The position numbers and the translations under genes were made by a program. The notes below the pieces were generated by a model, which was given only the letters and a program-made list of their open reading frames with translations, ran no database searches and was not told where the DNA came from. Of a DNA stretch of 64,000 bases, positions 8,004-16,113 are shown one piece after another. Source of the DNA: Wenyingzhuangia sp. 2_MG-2023 (GTDB lineage Bacteria > Bacteroidota > Bacteroidia > Flavobacteriales > Flavobacteriaceae); contig NZ_JAUOSB010000001.1 in NCBI RefSeq assembly GCF_030548295.1, forward strand, positions 744,001 through 808,000, read 5' to 3'. How positions within the stretch are numbered: position 1 is the first letter of the stretch; each line of letters begins with the position of its first letter.

Positions 8004-9620
8004 ATGAAAAAAAATTATTTCTTTTTTTTACTATTTATTTCTGTGTTTGCAAATGCTCAGAAAAACGATGTTAGTGTGGATCTTTCAAGTCCCTACAAAA
8101 CAATTTTTACACATCTTTATTTTTTACAGCCAGAGAGTTATGATCAGCAAAAAGCGGCGACAGCTATTTATGGTGAAACAACCAAAAAATCTGAGGAAAT
8201 TGCGATAAAAATCAAACAAGTCTTGGATGGAAAAGGTCTAAAGGTAGATATGAAGTCACTACCTGTAGATGCTAATTATAAGGATACTATTACGGGATTT
8301 AATGAGAAATACCAGTATGTATTATTTCCAAAGGTAATGCCAGAAATCTATTTAGAAAAAATAGGAAACAAGTGGTATTACAGTCCAGAGACAAATGAAA
8401 AAATTTTTAGTTTATATAACAATGTGTATCCAGCAGGAACAGATTTTATCAAAAGGATTATTCCAAAAGTGGGGCATAAATCTTTTTTAGGTTTGGAGCT
8501 TTGGCAGTATTTGGGAATCATAATTTTTATAGTTGCCTGTTTCTTTCTGTTTGTTGTATTTAATAAGGTTGTTTTTTTTGTACTCCAGCGATTAGAAGGT
8601 TTTTTTATTAGGTTTTCACATAATTCTTTTAGCAAAATTTTTGACAAATTGGCAAGGCCGTCGTCTTTGTTGATTGTGTTTTATTTGATAGAAATTTACA
8701 TTCCTATCTTGTTGTTAGATATTGATGTCAATTCATTTTTGATCAAGGGTTTAGAAATTGGTCGAATTGTTCTTTGGGTATATGTATTTTTAGAAATAGT
8801 AAGTGTTCTGATAGAGTTTTTTGTTTCTTATACTTCTAAAACAGACAGTAAATTAGACGATCAATTAGCTCCTATTCTGAGTAGATTGTTAAAAGCGTTG
8901 GTGGTGTTTTTTGGAGCTTTAAAAATGTTGACGGTTTTTGGGGTGAATACAACTACAGTTTTGGCTGGGGCATCTATTGGAGGTCTGGCTTTTGCGCTGG
9001 CATCTCAAGATACGGTTAAGAATTTGATAGGTACGTTTATGATTTTTTTAGACAAGCCTTTCCAGATTGGTGATTGGATTGAAGGAGGTGGTGTAGAGGG
9101 AACAGTAGAAGAAGTAGGTTTTAGGTCTACTAGAGTAAGAGCTGTAGACACATCTGTTTTTAGTATTCCCAACAGCAAATTGTCAGAAATAGTTATCAAT
9201 AACAAAGGTTTGAGACAATATAGAAGATATCAGACCAAGTTGGGTCTAAGATACGATACGCCACCAGCGTTGATTGAGGCTTTTGTTTTAGGAGTCCGAA
9301 GATTGATTGAGATTCATCCAGAAACATTGACCAAGTCTTACAATGTAGAATTTGTGGGTTTTGGAGATTCTGCCTTAGAGGTGTTGGTCAATACCTATTT
9401 TATATCTCTAGAATGGGGAGTAGAACAATCGTCAAAACATAGGTTACATATCGCAATTATAAAATTGGCGGCTGAATTGGGTGTAGACTTTGCATTCCCA
9501 TCTCAAACAGTGATGATTGAGCAGTTTCCAAATGGTGGAACAGTGGATTTGAAATACAACACGGATCAGGGTAGAATAGATGGTATTCTTAGTGATTTGG
9601 AGTCTAGTTTTAATAAATAG
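8004..9620 (+). CDS. MscS-family mechanosensitive ion channel
   Basis: A 538-residue membrane channel that would open under osmotic downshock. The N-terminus is a signal peptide (MKKNYFFFLLFISVFANAQ) followed by about 140 residues of extracytoplasmic domain. Hydrophobic segments follow from roughly residue 165 to 300. The pore-lining helix and beta-domain region read VLAGASIGGLAFALASQDTV and then a segment FLDKPFQIGDWI, which is the family hallmark. A C-terminal alpha/beta domain completes the protein. It is longer than minimal MscS because of the N-terminal domain. Confidence 0.92.
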   Translation: MKKNYFFFLLFISVFANAQKNDVSVDLSSPYKTIFTHLYFLQPESYDQQKAATAIYGETTKKSEEIAIKIKQVLDGKGLKVDMKSLPVDANYKDTITGFNEKYQYVLFPKVMPEIYLEKIGNKWYYSPETNEKIFSLYNNVYPAGTDFIKRIIPKVGHKSFLGLELWQYLGIIIFIVACFFLFVVFNKVVFFVLQRLEGFFIRFSHNSFSKIFDKLARPSSLLIVFYLIEIYIPILLLDIDVNSFLIKGLEIGRIVLWVYVFLEIVSVLIEFFVSYTSKTDSKLDDQLAPILSRLLKALVVFFGALKMLTVFGVNTTTVLAGASIGGLAFALASQDTVKNLIGTFMIFLDKPFQIGDWIEGGGVEGTVEEVGFRSTRVRAVDTSVFSIPNSKLSEIVINNKGLRQYRRYQTKLGLRYDTPPALIEAFVLGVRRLIEIHPETLTKSYNVEFVGFGDSALEVLVNTYFISLEWGVEQSSKHRLHIAIIKLAAELGVDFAFPSQTVMIEQFPNGGTVDLKYNTDQGRIDGILSDLESSFNK

Positions 9621-9638
9621 CAATTTTTTTATTCATTC

Positions 9639-9672
9639 TTTGCGATTCTAATAAAAAATATACTTATATTTG
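9639..9672 (+). promoter_or_regulatory. Possible orphan promoter (TTTG-N22-TATATTTG)
   Basis: TTTG at 9639-9642 and TATATTTG at 9665-9672 form a Bacteroidota-like promoter with a spacer slightly longer than usual. No protein gene follows before the terminator ending near 9798, so it may drive a small RNA. Confidence 0.35.
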
Positions 9673-9677
9673 ATATT

Positions 9678-9798
9678 ATTGAAATAAAGATAGATTTTGT
9701 TTTGTTAAAAGTCATTGTTTCATAATTAATTGATTTAATTATATTCATGTTGATTATTTCTTCGCTGTCAAGCTGGTTACTTGACAGCGATTTTTTTT
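9678..9798 (+). ncRNA. Candidate small RNA between mscS and the arg leader
   Basis: Inferred only from an orphan TAnnTTTG promoter followed about 120 nt later by a strong terminator. The interval is AT-rich with no convincing ORF. It could equally be the 3' UTR of the MscS gene, whose stop codon is at 9618-9620. Confidence 0.25.
9762..9798 (+). terminator. Strong intrinsic terminator upstream of the arg leader
   Basis: An 11-bp perfect stem TCGCTGTCAAG / CTTGACAGCGA, 7-nt loop, then T8. It separates the MscS region from the arginine locus. Confidence 0.85.
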
Positions 9799-9851
9799 GA
9801 AATTAATTTGAGGAATCCTGTAAATATTTTCTGTAGTTTGATTTATAGTTG

Positions 9852-9859
9852 TACTTTTG
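9852..9859 (+). promoter_or_regulatory. -7 element (TACTTTTG) of the arginine locus
   Basis: TAnnTTTG match followed by a start region about 20 nt before the leader ATG at 9883. The -33 region is weak (TTTTCTG near 9827-9833). Confidence 0.45.
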
Positions 9860-9882
9860 CGTCCTGATTTTTAATAATAATC

Positions 9883-9981
9883 ATGTATCAAGTAGTTCAC
9901 ATAGTATTCTCATACATAGCAAGTAATACAACTTGTAGTGGTGCTTTGGTGTTTGTTCGTAGGCGACGAATTAGCGAATAG
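9883..9981 (+). CDS. Arginine-rich leader peptide (32 aa) of the arg locus
   Basis: Small ORF from ATG to TAG, too short for routine calling. It starts MYQVVHIVFSYIASN and ends VFVRRRRISE. The four consecutive arginines are coded CGT AGG CGA CGA, while Arg in the neighbouring genes is mainly AGA or CGT. It lies between a promoter-like element and the first arg gene, as leader peptides of amino-acid operons do. The TAG stop is inside the left arm of a hairpin followed by A4T5. Ribosome stalling on the Arg run when arginyl-tRNA is scarce probably controls the locus. The peptide itself is not expected to have another function. Confidence 0.7.
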   Translation: MYQVVHIVFSYIASNTTCSGALVFVRRRRISE

Positions 9982-10010
9982 CCTGTTGTTACAGGGTATT
10001 CAAAATTTTT
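9976..10010 (+). promoter_or_regulatory. Attenuator-like hairpin overlapping the end of the arg leader ORF
   Basis: Stem GAATA-G-CCTGT / ACAGG-G-TATTC with a TGTT loop and one internal G-G mismatch, then AAAATTTTT. Its left arm holds the leader stop codon. Competing pairings are visible: TTCGT/ACGAA around the Arg codons, and AGGC (9961-9964) with GCCT (9981-9984). A ribosome stalled at the last Arg codon would reach into the left arm. The detailed switch is not resolved by eye. Confidence 0.5.
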
Positions 10011-10055
10011 AATTCTAAACAATCAAATACGAAAAAAAACTTTTAAAACACCAAC

Positions 10056-10667
10056 ATGAAAATTGTAACTGCTAACAAATCACACTTTAAATACGCGGAC
10101 ATTATTTGCGATACTATTGAGACTTCTGCAAGAGTAAGAGGAACAGGTATTGCTAAAAGAACTCCAGAGTATATTAAGAAAAAATTGGAAAGTGGAGATG
10201 CGGTTATTGCCCTTGATGGAATTAAATTTGCAGGTTTTTGTTATATTGAGACTTGGGAAAATAAATCTTACGTAGTACACTCAGGTTTGATTGTACATCC
10301 CGATTACAGAAATCAAGGATTGGCAAAAAGAATAAAGTCTAAAGTATTCGATCATTCTAAAGAAAAATATCCAGATGCTAAAATTTTTGGAATTACGACT
10401 GGTTTGGCTGTAATGAAAATAAACTACGAGTTAGGATATAAGCCAGTTACTTTTTCGGAGCTTACCAGAGATGAGGCTTTTTGGAATGGGTGTAGGTCTT
10501 GCAAAAACTTTGATATTTTAGAACGCAACGAACGCAAAATGTGTTTGTGTACGGGTATGTTACACGATCCAAAAGAGGTTGAGCGTAAAGCGGCCAAAGA
10601 GCCTAGTTGGGAGTTCAAGGTGAAATTATCCAAACTAAAAGATAAAATCTTTAGTAAAAAATCTTAA
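10056..10667 (+). CDS. GNAT acyltransferase, probable N-acylglutamate synthase of arginine synthesis
   Basis: A 203-residue GNAT protein with the acyl-CoA-binding motif VHPDYRNQGLAKRIK near residues 85-100. A C-terminal cysteine set (GCRSCKNF ... KMCLCTG) may bind a metal. It is the first structural gene of the arginine locus, just upstream of argG. No ArgA or ArgJ is present in the locus. In Bacteroides a GNAT protein in this role makes N-succinylglutamate. By position and family this is probably the first enzyme of the pathway, acylating glutamate with acetyl- or succinyl-CoA. The acyl donor cannot be read from the sequence. Confidence 0.75.
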   Translation: MKIVTANKSHFKYADIICDTIETSARVRGTGIAKRTPEYIKKKLESGDAVIALDGIKFAGFCYIETWENKSYVVHSGLIVHPDYRNQGLAKRIKSKVFDHSKEKYPDAKIFGITTGLAVMKINYELGYKPVTFSELTRDEAFWNGCRSCKNFDILERNERKMCLCTGMLHDPKEVERKAAKEPSWEFKVKLSKLKDKIFSKKS

Positions 10668-10744
10668 TTGTTGTTTAAAAAAACGAATCCTACTCAGGAT
10701 TGGTGTTTTCATAGGTTAATTTTTAATGTTTCATTCACATTCCG

Positions 10745-10752
10745 TATTTTTG
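10745..10752 (+). promoter_or_regulatory. -7 element (TATTTTTG) upstream of argG
   Basis: TAnnTTTG match 107 nt before argG, downstream of a weak hairpin (AATCCT / AGGATT, 10686-10701). It suggests that argG can start its own transcript in addition to read-through from the leader. Confidence 0.4.
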
Positions 10753-10790
10753 CGGACTGAATATTAAATCATTACTGTTTAAAGGAAAGT

Positions 10791-10840
10791 GGTCATTGAG
10801 TATAGTCAAAATGAATAGTTCTAGACTACGCTCAAATACC
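10791..10840 (+). repeat. Degenerate palindromic intergenic repeat upstream of argG
   Basis: Imperfect inverted repeat TTGAGTATAGTC / GACTACGCTCAA, of the same GAGCGxAGTCGA type as the elements near 13150, 15448, 19053, 19167 and 61561. It lies in the predicted 5' UTR of argG. Confidence 0.55.
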
Positions 10841-10858
10841 TTTTAAAATATAAATATC

Positions 10859-12055
10859 ATGGATAAAGTAGTATTGGCATATAGTGGAGGTCTAGACACC
10901 TCTTATTGTGTAAAATATTTAATCAACGAATTAAAGTTGGAAGTACATTCGGTTTTGGTAAACACTGGAGGTTTTACCAAAGAGGAATTGGCAACTGTTG
11001 AGAAAAAAGCTTATGAAATGGGCGTAACTTCTCATAAAAACAAAGATATTTTAGAGAAATATTACGATAAAGCTATCAAATACATGGTGTATGGAAACGT
11101 GTTAAAAAACAATACCTATCCATTATCAGTATCTGCAGAACGTGTATTTCAATCTATAGAAGTAGTAAAGTATGCAAAGTCTGTAGGAGCTAAATACATT
11201 GCACATGGTTCCACAGGAGCAGGTAATGATCAAGTTCGTTTTGATATGATTTTCCAAACCATTGCACCAGAAATAGAAATTATTACTCCTATTCGTGATT
11301 TAAAATTATCTCGTCAAACAGAGATAGATTATTTAAAATCTCATGGAGTAGATATGAACTGGGAAAAATCTAAATATTCTGTAAACAAAGGTATTTGGGG
11401 AACATCAGTGGGTGGAGTAGAGACTTTAAAATCTCAAAAAGCATTGCCGAGTGAAGCGTATCCAAGTCAGTTAAAAAGAGAAGATGAAGAAGAGGTTACG
11501 TTGACTTTTGAAAAAGGACAATTGGTTGCTTTTAACGGAGTAAAAGACACACCGGTAAACAATATTTTAAAGTTAGAAGAAATTGCTTCTGCTTTTGCTA
11601 TTGGTCGCGATATTCACGTAGGAGATACGATTGTTGGAATTAAAGGGCGTGTAGGTTTTGAAGCTGCTGCTGCAACGGTGATTATTAAAGCTCACCATTT
11701 ATTAGAAAAGCACACTTTGTCTAAAGCACAACAAATTACCAAAGAAGGATTGGCAACTACGTATGGAACATTTTTCCATGATGGTCAGTACTTAGAGCCT
11801 TTGATGCGTAACATAGAAAAGTTTTTAGAAGATTCTCAGTCTACAGTGTCTGGTGATGTCTATGTAACATTAAGACCTTACCACTTTATTACTACAGGAA
11901 TAGATTCTAAATACGATTTAATGGCTTCTGGATTTGCAGATTATGGTGAAGAAAATAACGCATGGTCTAGTCAAGATGCCAAAGGATTTATAAAAATATA
12001 TGGAATGCAAAACAAAATCTTTTACCACGTAAATAAAGATTTGTTAGATGCGTAA
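10859..12055 (+). CDS. argG: Argininosuccinate synthase
   Basis: Condenses citrulline and aspartate with ATP to argininosuccinate; cytosolic. 398 residues, a normal length. The ATP pyrophosphatase loop is AYSGGLDTS at residues 7-15, and the AHGSTGAGNDQVRF segment near residue 115 is the citrulline/aspartate site of the family. It lies second in the arginine locus after the GNAT gene, with a 191-bp spacer that contains a hairpin, a promoter-like element and a repeat. Confidence 0.97.
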   Translation: MDKVVLAYSGGLDTSYCVKYLINELKLEVHSVLVNTGGFTKEELATVEKKAYEMGVTSHKNKDILEKYYDKAIKYMVYGNVLKNNTYPLSVSAERVFQSIEVVKYAKSVGAKYIAHGSTGAGNDQVRFDMIFQTIAPEIEIITPIRDLKLSRQTEIDYLKSHGVDMNWEKSKYSVNKGIWGTSVGGVETLKSQKALPSEAYPSQLKREDEEEVTLTFEKGQLVAFNGVKDTPVNNILKLEEIASAFAIGRDIHVGDTIVGIKGRVGFEAAAATVIIKAHHLLEKHTLSKAQQITKEGLATTYGTFFHDGQYLEPLMRNIEKFLEDSQSTVSGDVYVTLRPYHFITTGIDSKYDLMASGFADYGEENNAWSSQDAKGFIKIYGMQNKIFYHVNKDLLDA

Positions 12056-12059
12056 TTAG

Positions 12060-12143
12060 TTGTTGGCTTTTGGCTGTTAGCCTTTAGCTTACAATAAGTA
12101 AATTAGAAACAGGCTAAAAGCCAAGTGCTAATAGCGAATAGCT
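12060..12143 (+). repeat. Hairpin-forming repeat in the argG-argC spacer (AGCT/GGCTAAAAGCC family)
   Basis: TTGGCTTTT (12063-12071) pairs with AAAAGCCAA (12116-12124), with extra short pairings inside. The same kind of GCTAAAAGC/TAGCTATT words recurs before argD (13205-13240) and before trpD (58981-59030). Confidence 0.6.
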
Positions 12144-12150
12144 AAAAAAA

Positions 12151-13128
12151 ATGATAAAAGCAGGAATAGTAGGAGGAGCAGGATACACAGCAGGAGAGTT
12201 GATTAGAATTTTACTGAATCACCCTCAAGTAGCGTTAGATTTTGTGTACAGTACTTCTAATGCTGGAAACAAATTATATGCAGTACATGCTGATTTGTTA
12301 GGTGATACCGAGCAGGATTTTACAGATACTATTAATAAAGATGTTGATGTATTGTTTTTGTGTTTAGGGCATGGAAACTCAACTTCGTTTTTACAGAACA
12401 ATACGTTTTCAGACAGTACTAAAATCATCGATTTAAGTAACGATTTTCGTTTGAATGCAGATATGGTATTTGAAGGGAAAGAGTTTGTGTACGGAATGCC
12501 AGAAGTACGTAGAGAAGAAATCAAAAAGGCAAATTATATTGCCAATCCTGGATGTTTTGCTACTTGTATTCAGTTTGCTTTATTGCCTTTAGCGAAAGCT
12601 AAAAAATTAGGAAACGATATTCATATCAACGCTACTACAGGAGCTACAGGAGCGGGAGTTTCACCAACCTCAACTTCTCACTTTCCTTGGAGAGATAATA
12701 ACTTTTCGGTTTACAAACCTTTTACCCATCAACATTTAGGGGAGATAGGTGAAACCTTAGAAGGATTGCAGGGAGAAAAAGTTGGAGAGTTGTTTTTTAT
12801 ACCAAACAGAGGAAACTTTAGTCGTGGAATTTTTGCATCCGTTTATACTAAGTACGAGGGGACTATAGAAGAAGCTAAAGAGATTTTTACACGGTTTTAT
12901 GCAGAGGCACCGTTCGTTCACATTACGGATGCACCTGTAAATATGAAACAAGTGGTGAACACAAATAAATGTGCCATTTCTTTAATTAAACACGGAGACA
13001 ATTTGTTGATATATTCAGCAATTGACAACTTGCTAAAAGGAGCTTCAGGACAAGCGGTTCAGAATATGAACTTGATGTTTGGTTTTGAAGAAACTGAAGG
13101 ATTGCATTTAAAAGGAACAGGATTTTAG
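12151..13128 (+). CDS. argC: N-acyl-gamma-glutamyl-phosphate reductase
   Basis: NADPH-dependent reduction of N-acylglutamyl phosphate to the semialdehyde. 325 residues. The N-terminal Rossmann segment GIVGGAGYTAGELIR binds the dinucleotide. The active-site cysteine lies in NPGCFATCI near residue 135. It stands third in the arg locus, between argG and argD. The spacers on both sides hold intergenic repeats that reach nearly to the start codons. Confidence 0.96.
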   Translation: MIKAGIVGGAGYTAGELIRILLNHPQVALDFVYSTSNAGNKLYAVHADLLGDTEQDFTDTINKDVDVLFLCLGHGNSTSFLQNNTFSDSTKIIDLSNDFRLNADMVFEGKEFVYGMPEVRREEIKKANYIANPGCFATCIQFALLPLAKAKKLGNDIHINATTGATGAGVSPTSTSHFPWRDNNFSVYKPFTHQHLGEIGETLEGLQGEKVGELFFIPNRGNFSRGIFASVYTKYEGTIEEAKEIFTRFYAEAPFVHITDAPVNMKQVVNTNKCAISLIKHGDNLLIYSAIDNLLKGASGQAVQNMNLMFGFEETEGLHLKGTGF

Positions 13129-13149
13129 CCACATTGTGGCATTTTTAAA

Positions 13150-13245
13150 GTCATCGAGGAGCCTGTACTGAGCTTTGTCGAAGTAGAGTCGAGATGAAAG
13201 TAAACCGCCAATAGCTAAGAGCTAAAGGCTAAAAGCTATCAAAAA
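13150..13245 (+). repeat. Two intergenic repeats in the argC-argD spacer
   Basis: First a TCATCGAG...GTCGAGATGA palindromic element (13150-13197), then an AGCTAAAGGCTAAAAGCT-type element (13205-13240) ending just before the argD ATG. Both families recur elsewhere in the arg and trp loci. Confidence 0.6.
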
Positions 13246-13247
13246 AA

Positions 13248-14375
13248 ATGAAATTATTTGACGTATACCCATTATACAACGTAACTCCTGTAAAAGCAGA
13301 AGGAGCTTATGTTTGGGACGATAAAGGAGATAAATATTTAGACTTGTATGGAGGTCACGGTGTGATTTCTATTGGTCATACGCATCCAACTTACAAAGCA
13401 GCAATAGAAAATCAATTGAGTAAAATTGGTTTTTATTCCAATGCGATTCAAAATCCGTTACAGCAAGAATTGGCTGATAAGTTAGGGGAATTGTCTGGAT
13501 GTGGAGAGGACTATGCTTTGTTTTTGTGTTCATCAGGAGCAGAAGCAAACGAAAACGCTATTAAAGTAGCCTCTTTTTACAATCAAAAATCAAGAGTAAT
13601 TGCTTTTAAAAATGGATTCCACGGACGTACTTCTGGAGCCGTTTCTATAACAGACAATTCAAAGATCATAGCACCGATAAATTCGCACAATCCAGTAACT
13701 ATTTTACCGTTGAATGATATTGAATTGGTAAAAGCTGAGATTGCAAAAGGAGATGTGTCTTCGGTAATTGTAGAGCCTATTCAAGGAGTTGGAGGATTGG
13801 ATCAGCCAACCACAGCATTTTTACAAGAAGTAAGAAAAATTACTCAGGAAAATAACGTGTGTCTAATATTAGATGAGGTACAATCAGGATACGGACGTTC
13901 TGGTAAATTCTTTGCCCATCAACATCACGGTGTTAAAGCAGATATCATTCCTATGGCAAAAGGGATGGGGAATGGTTTTCCTATTGGAGGAGTGTTGATA
14001 GCTAATCATATTGAATCTTGGTATGGAATGCTAGGAACTACTTTTGGAGGTTCTCACTTGGCATGTGCTGCAGGTATTGCTGTGTTAGATGTAATGAAGG
14101 AAGAAAATGTGATGCAAAATGTTGCTGAAATCAATACTTATTTTAAAAAGCAAGTAAAAGATTTATCAGGAGTAAAGCAGGTAAAAGGAGCAGGATTAAT
14201 GCTTGGGTTGGAATTTGATTTTGAAGTAGGAGAATTACGTAAGAAATTAATTTACGATAAAAGGATATTTACAGGAGGAGCAATGAATAAGAACTTGTTG
14301 CGTATTTTACCACCTTTAAATATTACCAAGTCAGATATTGATGTTTTTATCAAAGCCCTGAAAGAATTATTATAA
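13248..14375 (+). CDS. argD: N-acylornithine aminotransferase
   Basis: PLP-dependent class III aminotransferase that makes N-acylornithine from the semialdehyde with glutamate. 375 residues. Family features: SSGAEANENAIK near residue 96, the Asp-containing LILDEVQSGYGR near residue 206, and the PLP lysine in MAKGMGNGFPIGG near residue 240. Given the neighbouring argF-prime, the substrate is probably N-succinyl- and not N-acetylglutamate semialdehyde. It is followed by a terminator. Confidence 0.94.
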   Translation: MKLFDVYPLYNVTPVKAEGAYVWDDKGDKYLDLYGGHGVISIGHTHPTYKAAIENQLSKIGFYSNAIQNPLQQELADKLGELSGCGEDYALFLCSSGAEANENAIKVASFYNQKSRVIAFKNGFHGRTSGAVSITDNSKIIAPINSHNPVTILPLNDIELVKAEIAKGDVSSVIVEPIQGVGGLDQPTTAFLQEVRKITQENNVCLILDEVQSGYGRSGKFFAHQHHGVKADIIPMAKGMGNGFPIGGVLIANHIESWYGMLGTTFGGSHLACAAGIAVLDVMKEENVMQNVAEINTYFKKQVKDLSGVKQVKGAGLMLGLEFDFEVGELRKKLIYDKRIFTGGAMNKNLLRILPPLNITKSDIDVFIKALKELL

Positions 14376-14400
14376 GATATATATTATTAGTAATTTTACA

Positions 14401-14431
14401 GAGTTCTTGAGCAATCAAGGACTCTTTTTTT
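14401..14431 (+). terminator. Intrinsic terminator inside the arg locus, after argD
   Basis: Stem GAGTTCTTGA / TCAAGGACTC with one T-G wobble, GCAA loop, then T7. It implies that argF-prime is at least partly uncoupled from the upstream genes. Confidence 0.8.
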
Positions 14432-14479
14432 GTAAAAAGAAGAAATAAATTAGAACAAGATTCAAAGAATTCCATTTAT

Positions 14480-15439
14480 ATGAAACACTACTTATCCATT
14501 CACGATTTACCAAGCATTAAAGACACGGTAAAAGAGGCGATTGAGTTAAAGAAAAACCCACTAAAAGACCAAGCTTTAGGAAAAAACAAAACCATTGGTC
14601 TGTTGTTTTTTAACAACAGTTTAAGGACACGTTTAAGTACTCAAAAAGCAGCCTTAAACTTAGGAATGGAGCCTATTGTTATGAATTTTGGTGCTGAAGG
14701 TTGGCAGTTGGAGTTTGAAGATGGACGAATTATGGATCAAGGAAAATCTGAGCATGTAAAAGAAGCTGCTGAGGTGATTTCTCAATACTGTGATATTATT
14801 GCCATTCGTGCTTTTGCAGGGTTGGAAGATAAAGAAAAAGACGAGGCAGAAGAAGTATTGTCTGCTTTTGTAAAATACGCTACGGTTCCCATTTTAAACA
14901 TGGAGTCATCTGTTGGTCATCCATTACAGGCTTTGGCAGACGCCATTACTATTGAGGAACACAAACCTGCCAAAAAGAAATTAAAGCTAGTATTATCGTG
15001 GGCACCACATCCTCGTGCTTTGCCACATGCAGTAGGAAATTCTTTTGCAGAAATGGCTTTGGCTCACGAAGATGATTTTGAAGTAGTGATTACACACCCC
15101 AAAGGATATGAATTAAATCCAGAAAGAACCAAAGGAGCTACTATTGAATACGATCAAAAGAAAGCATTTGAAGGGGCCGATTTTATTTATACTAAAAACT
15201 GGTCATCATACAATGATTACGGAAAAGTAGCAAATACAGATGCTTCTTGGACCATTACAGCCGATAAAATGGAGGTAACAGACAATGCTAAGTTTATGCA
15301 CTGTTTGCCTGTCCGTAGAAATGTAATTGTTGCCGATGAAGTGATAGATTCTGAAAACTCTATTGTCATCAAACAAGCCAATAACAGAACTTATTCTGCG
15401 CAAGTTGTATTAAAAAAGATTTTAGAGAATTTAAAATAA
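14480..15439 (+). CDS. argF': N-acylornithine carbamoyltransferase (probably N-succinylornithine type)
   Basis: Transfers carbamoyl phosphate onto an acylated ornithine. 319 residues. The carbamoyl-phosphate loop reads FFNNSLRTRLSTQKAALN, where classical OTCases have STRTR; SLRTR is typical of the acylornithine branch. HCLPVRRN near residue 274 is the conserved catalytic segment. In the loop reading GKSEHVKEA the residue at position 90 is Ser. The N-acetyl enzyme of Xanthomonas has Glu at the matching place, the N-succinyl enzyme of Bacteroides has Pro, and small substitutions there favour succinyl substrates. The N-succinyl reading is therefore preferred. Confidence 0.9.
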   Translation: MKHYLSIHDLPSIKDTVKEAIELKKNPLKDQALGKNKTIGLLFFNNSLRTRLSTQKAALNLGMEPIVMNFGAEGWQLEFEDGRIMDQGKSEHVKEAAEVISQYCDIIAIRAFAGLEDKEKDEAEEVLSAFVKYATVPILNMESSVGHPLQALADAITIEEHKPAKKKLKLVLSWAPHPRALPHAVGNSFAEMALAHEDDFEVVITHPKGYELNPERTKGATIEYDQKKAFEGADFIYTKNWSSYNDYGKVANTDASWTITADKMEVTDNAKFMHCLPVRRNVIVADEVIDSENSIVIKQANNRTYSAQVVLKKILENLK

Positions 15440-15447
15440 GGTCATCG

Positions 15448-15513
15448 ATTGGTGGTTACAGAACGTAGTCGAAGTATATTTGTTATATACCTCGACTATG
15501 TTTGTGTACCAAT
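15448..15513. repeat. Long imperfect hairpin repeat between argF-prime and the minus-strand cassette
   Basis: Outer ATTGGT / ACCAAT and inner AACGTAGTCGAAGTATAT / ATATACCTCGACTATGTT around a TTGTT loop, with a few mismatches. It abuts the stop codon of the convergent gene and belongs to the TAGTCGA repeat type. It may act as a bidirectional terminator, although no T tract is present. Confidence 0.6.
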
Positions 15514-16113
15514 TTAATAAATGGAAAATTTGTTAATTTCCTTTAAAATTTTTTTTGCTAAATAGTGGGTGTTAAAATTACTTATAAAATTATTTTTTTT
15601 ATCAGAAGATTCAACTTCTACAGCAAAGCATGAAAGGTTGTATATTAACTTTGAATTGGCTAAATCATAAATACGAATATTAAACTGAATCTCATTGGAA
15701 CGAGTTTCATGAATTCCTATTTTTTGCTTCGTAATATTTTGGTTGAAAATGTTTTTAACGGAAGGTACAATGATATAATCATGTTTTGTTAGTTCTCTAA
15801 TTATTTTAAGATCTTTTTTAGATAGCTTTTCTTTGATAGGAAAGGGAAAAACATATTGACCTTTGTTGTTCTTTAATGTCTCAATTTGCATTAATCGACC
15901 CTTTAAAAAAGAATTTAAAGGGTGATTTTTAAATAAGTTATCAGAATCAGTATTAATGATTTTTTGATTTGAAATCAACCATTTTCCTTGTCTAAAATCA
16001 ATAGTTTTATTGTTACTATTATAATCAAAAGAAGTGTATATGTTTTTTTGAAAAAAACAGGAAATTAAACAATTAATGATTATTGTGTAGATGAATATTT
16101 TTTTTATTACCAT
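15514..16113 (-). CDS. Predicted lipoprotein of unknown function
   Basis: 199 residues, not recognised. The N-terminus (MVIKKIFIYTIIINCLISC) is a lipoprotein-like signal with Cys19 as the likely modified residue. The rest is Lys/Asn/Ile-rich and mixed alpha/beta. It overlaps the upstream barrel-like gene by 7 bp and is third in the cassette behind the repeat-controlled lipoprotein. The three genes probably form one envelope-associated unit. The sequence is more AT-rich than the arg genes on either side, consistent with an acquired cassette. Confidence 0.65.
   Translation of the reverse strand: MVIKKIFIYTIIINCLISCFFQKNIYTSFDYNSNNKTIDFRQGKWLISNQKIINTDSDNLFKNHPLNSFLKGRLMQIETLKNNKGQYVFPFPIKEKLSKKDLKIIRELTKHDYIIVPSVKNIFNQNITKQKIGIHETRSNEIQFNIRIYDLANSKLIYNLSCFAVEVESSDKKNNFISNFNTHYLAKKILKEINKFSIY

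Noticed and set aside
15206-15403. Antisense ORF within argF-prime and similar long ORFs opposite other genes
   Set aside because: These are shadows of strongly conserved genes in other frames, without motifs or start signals of their own.
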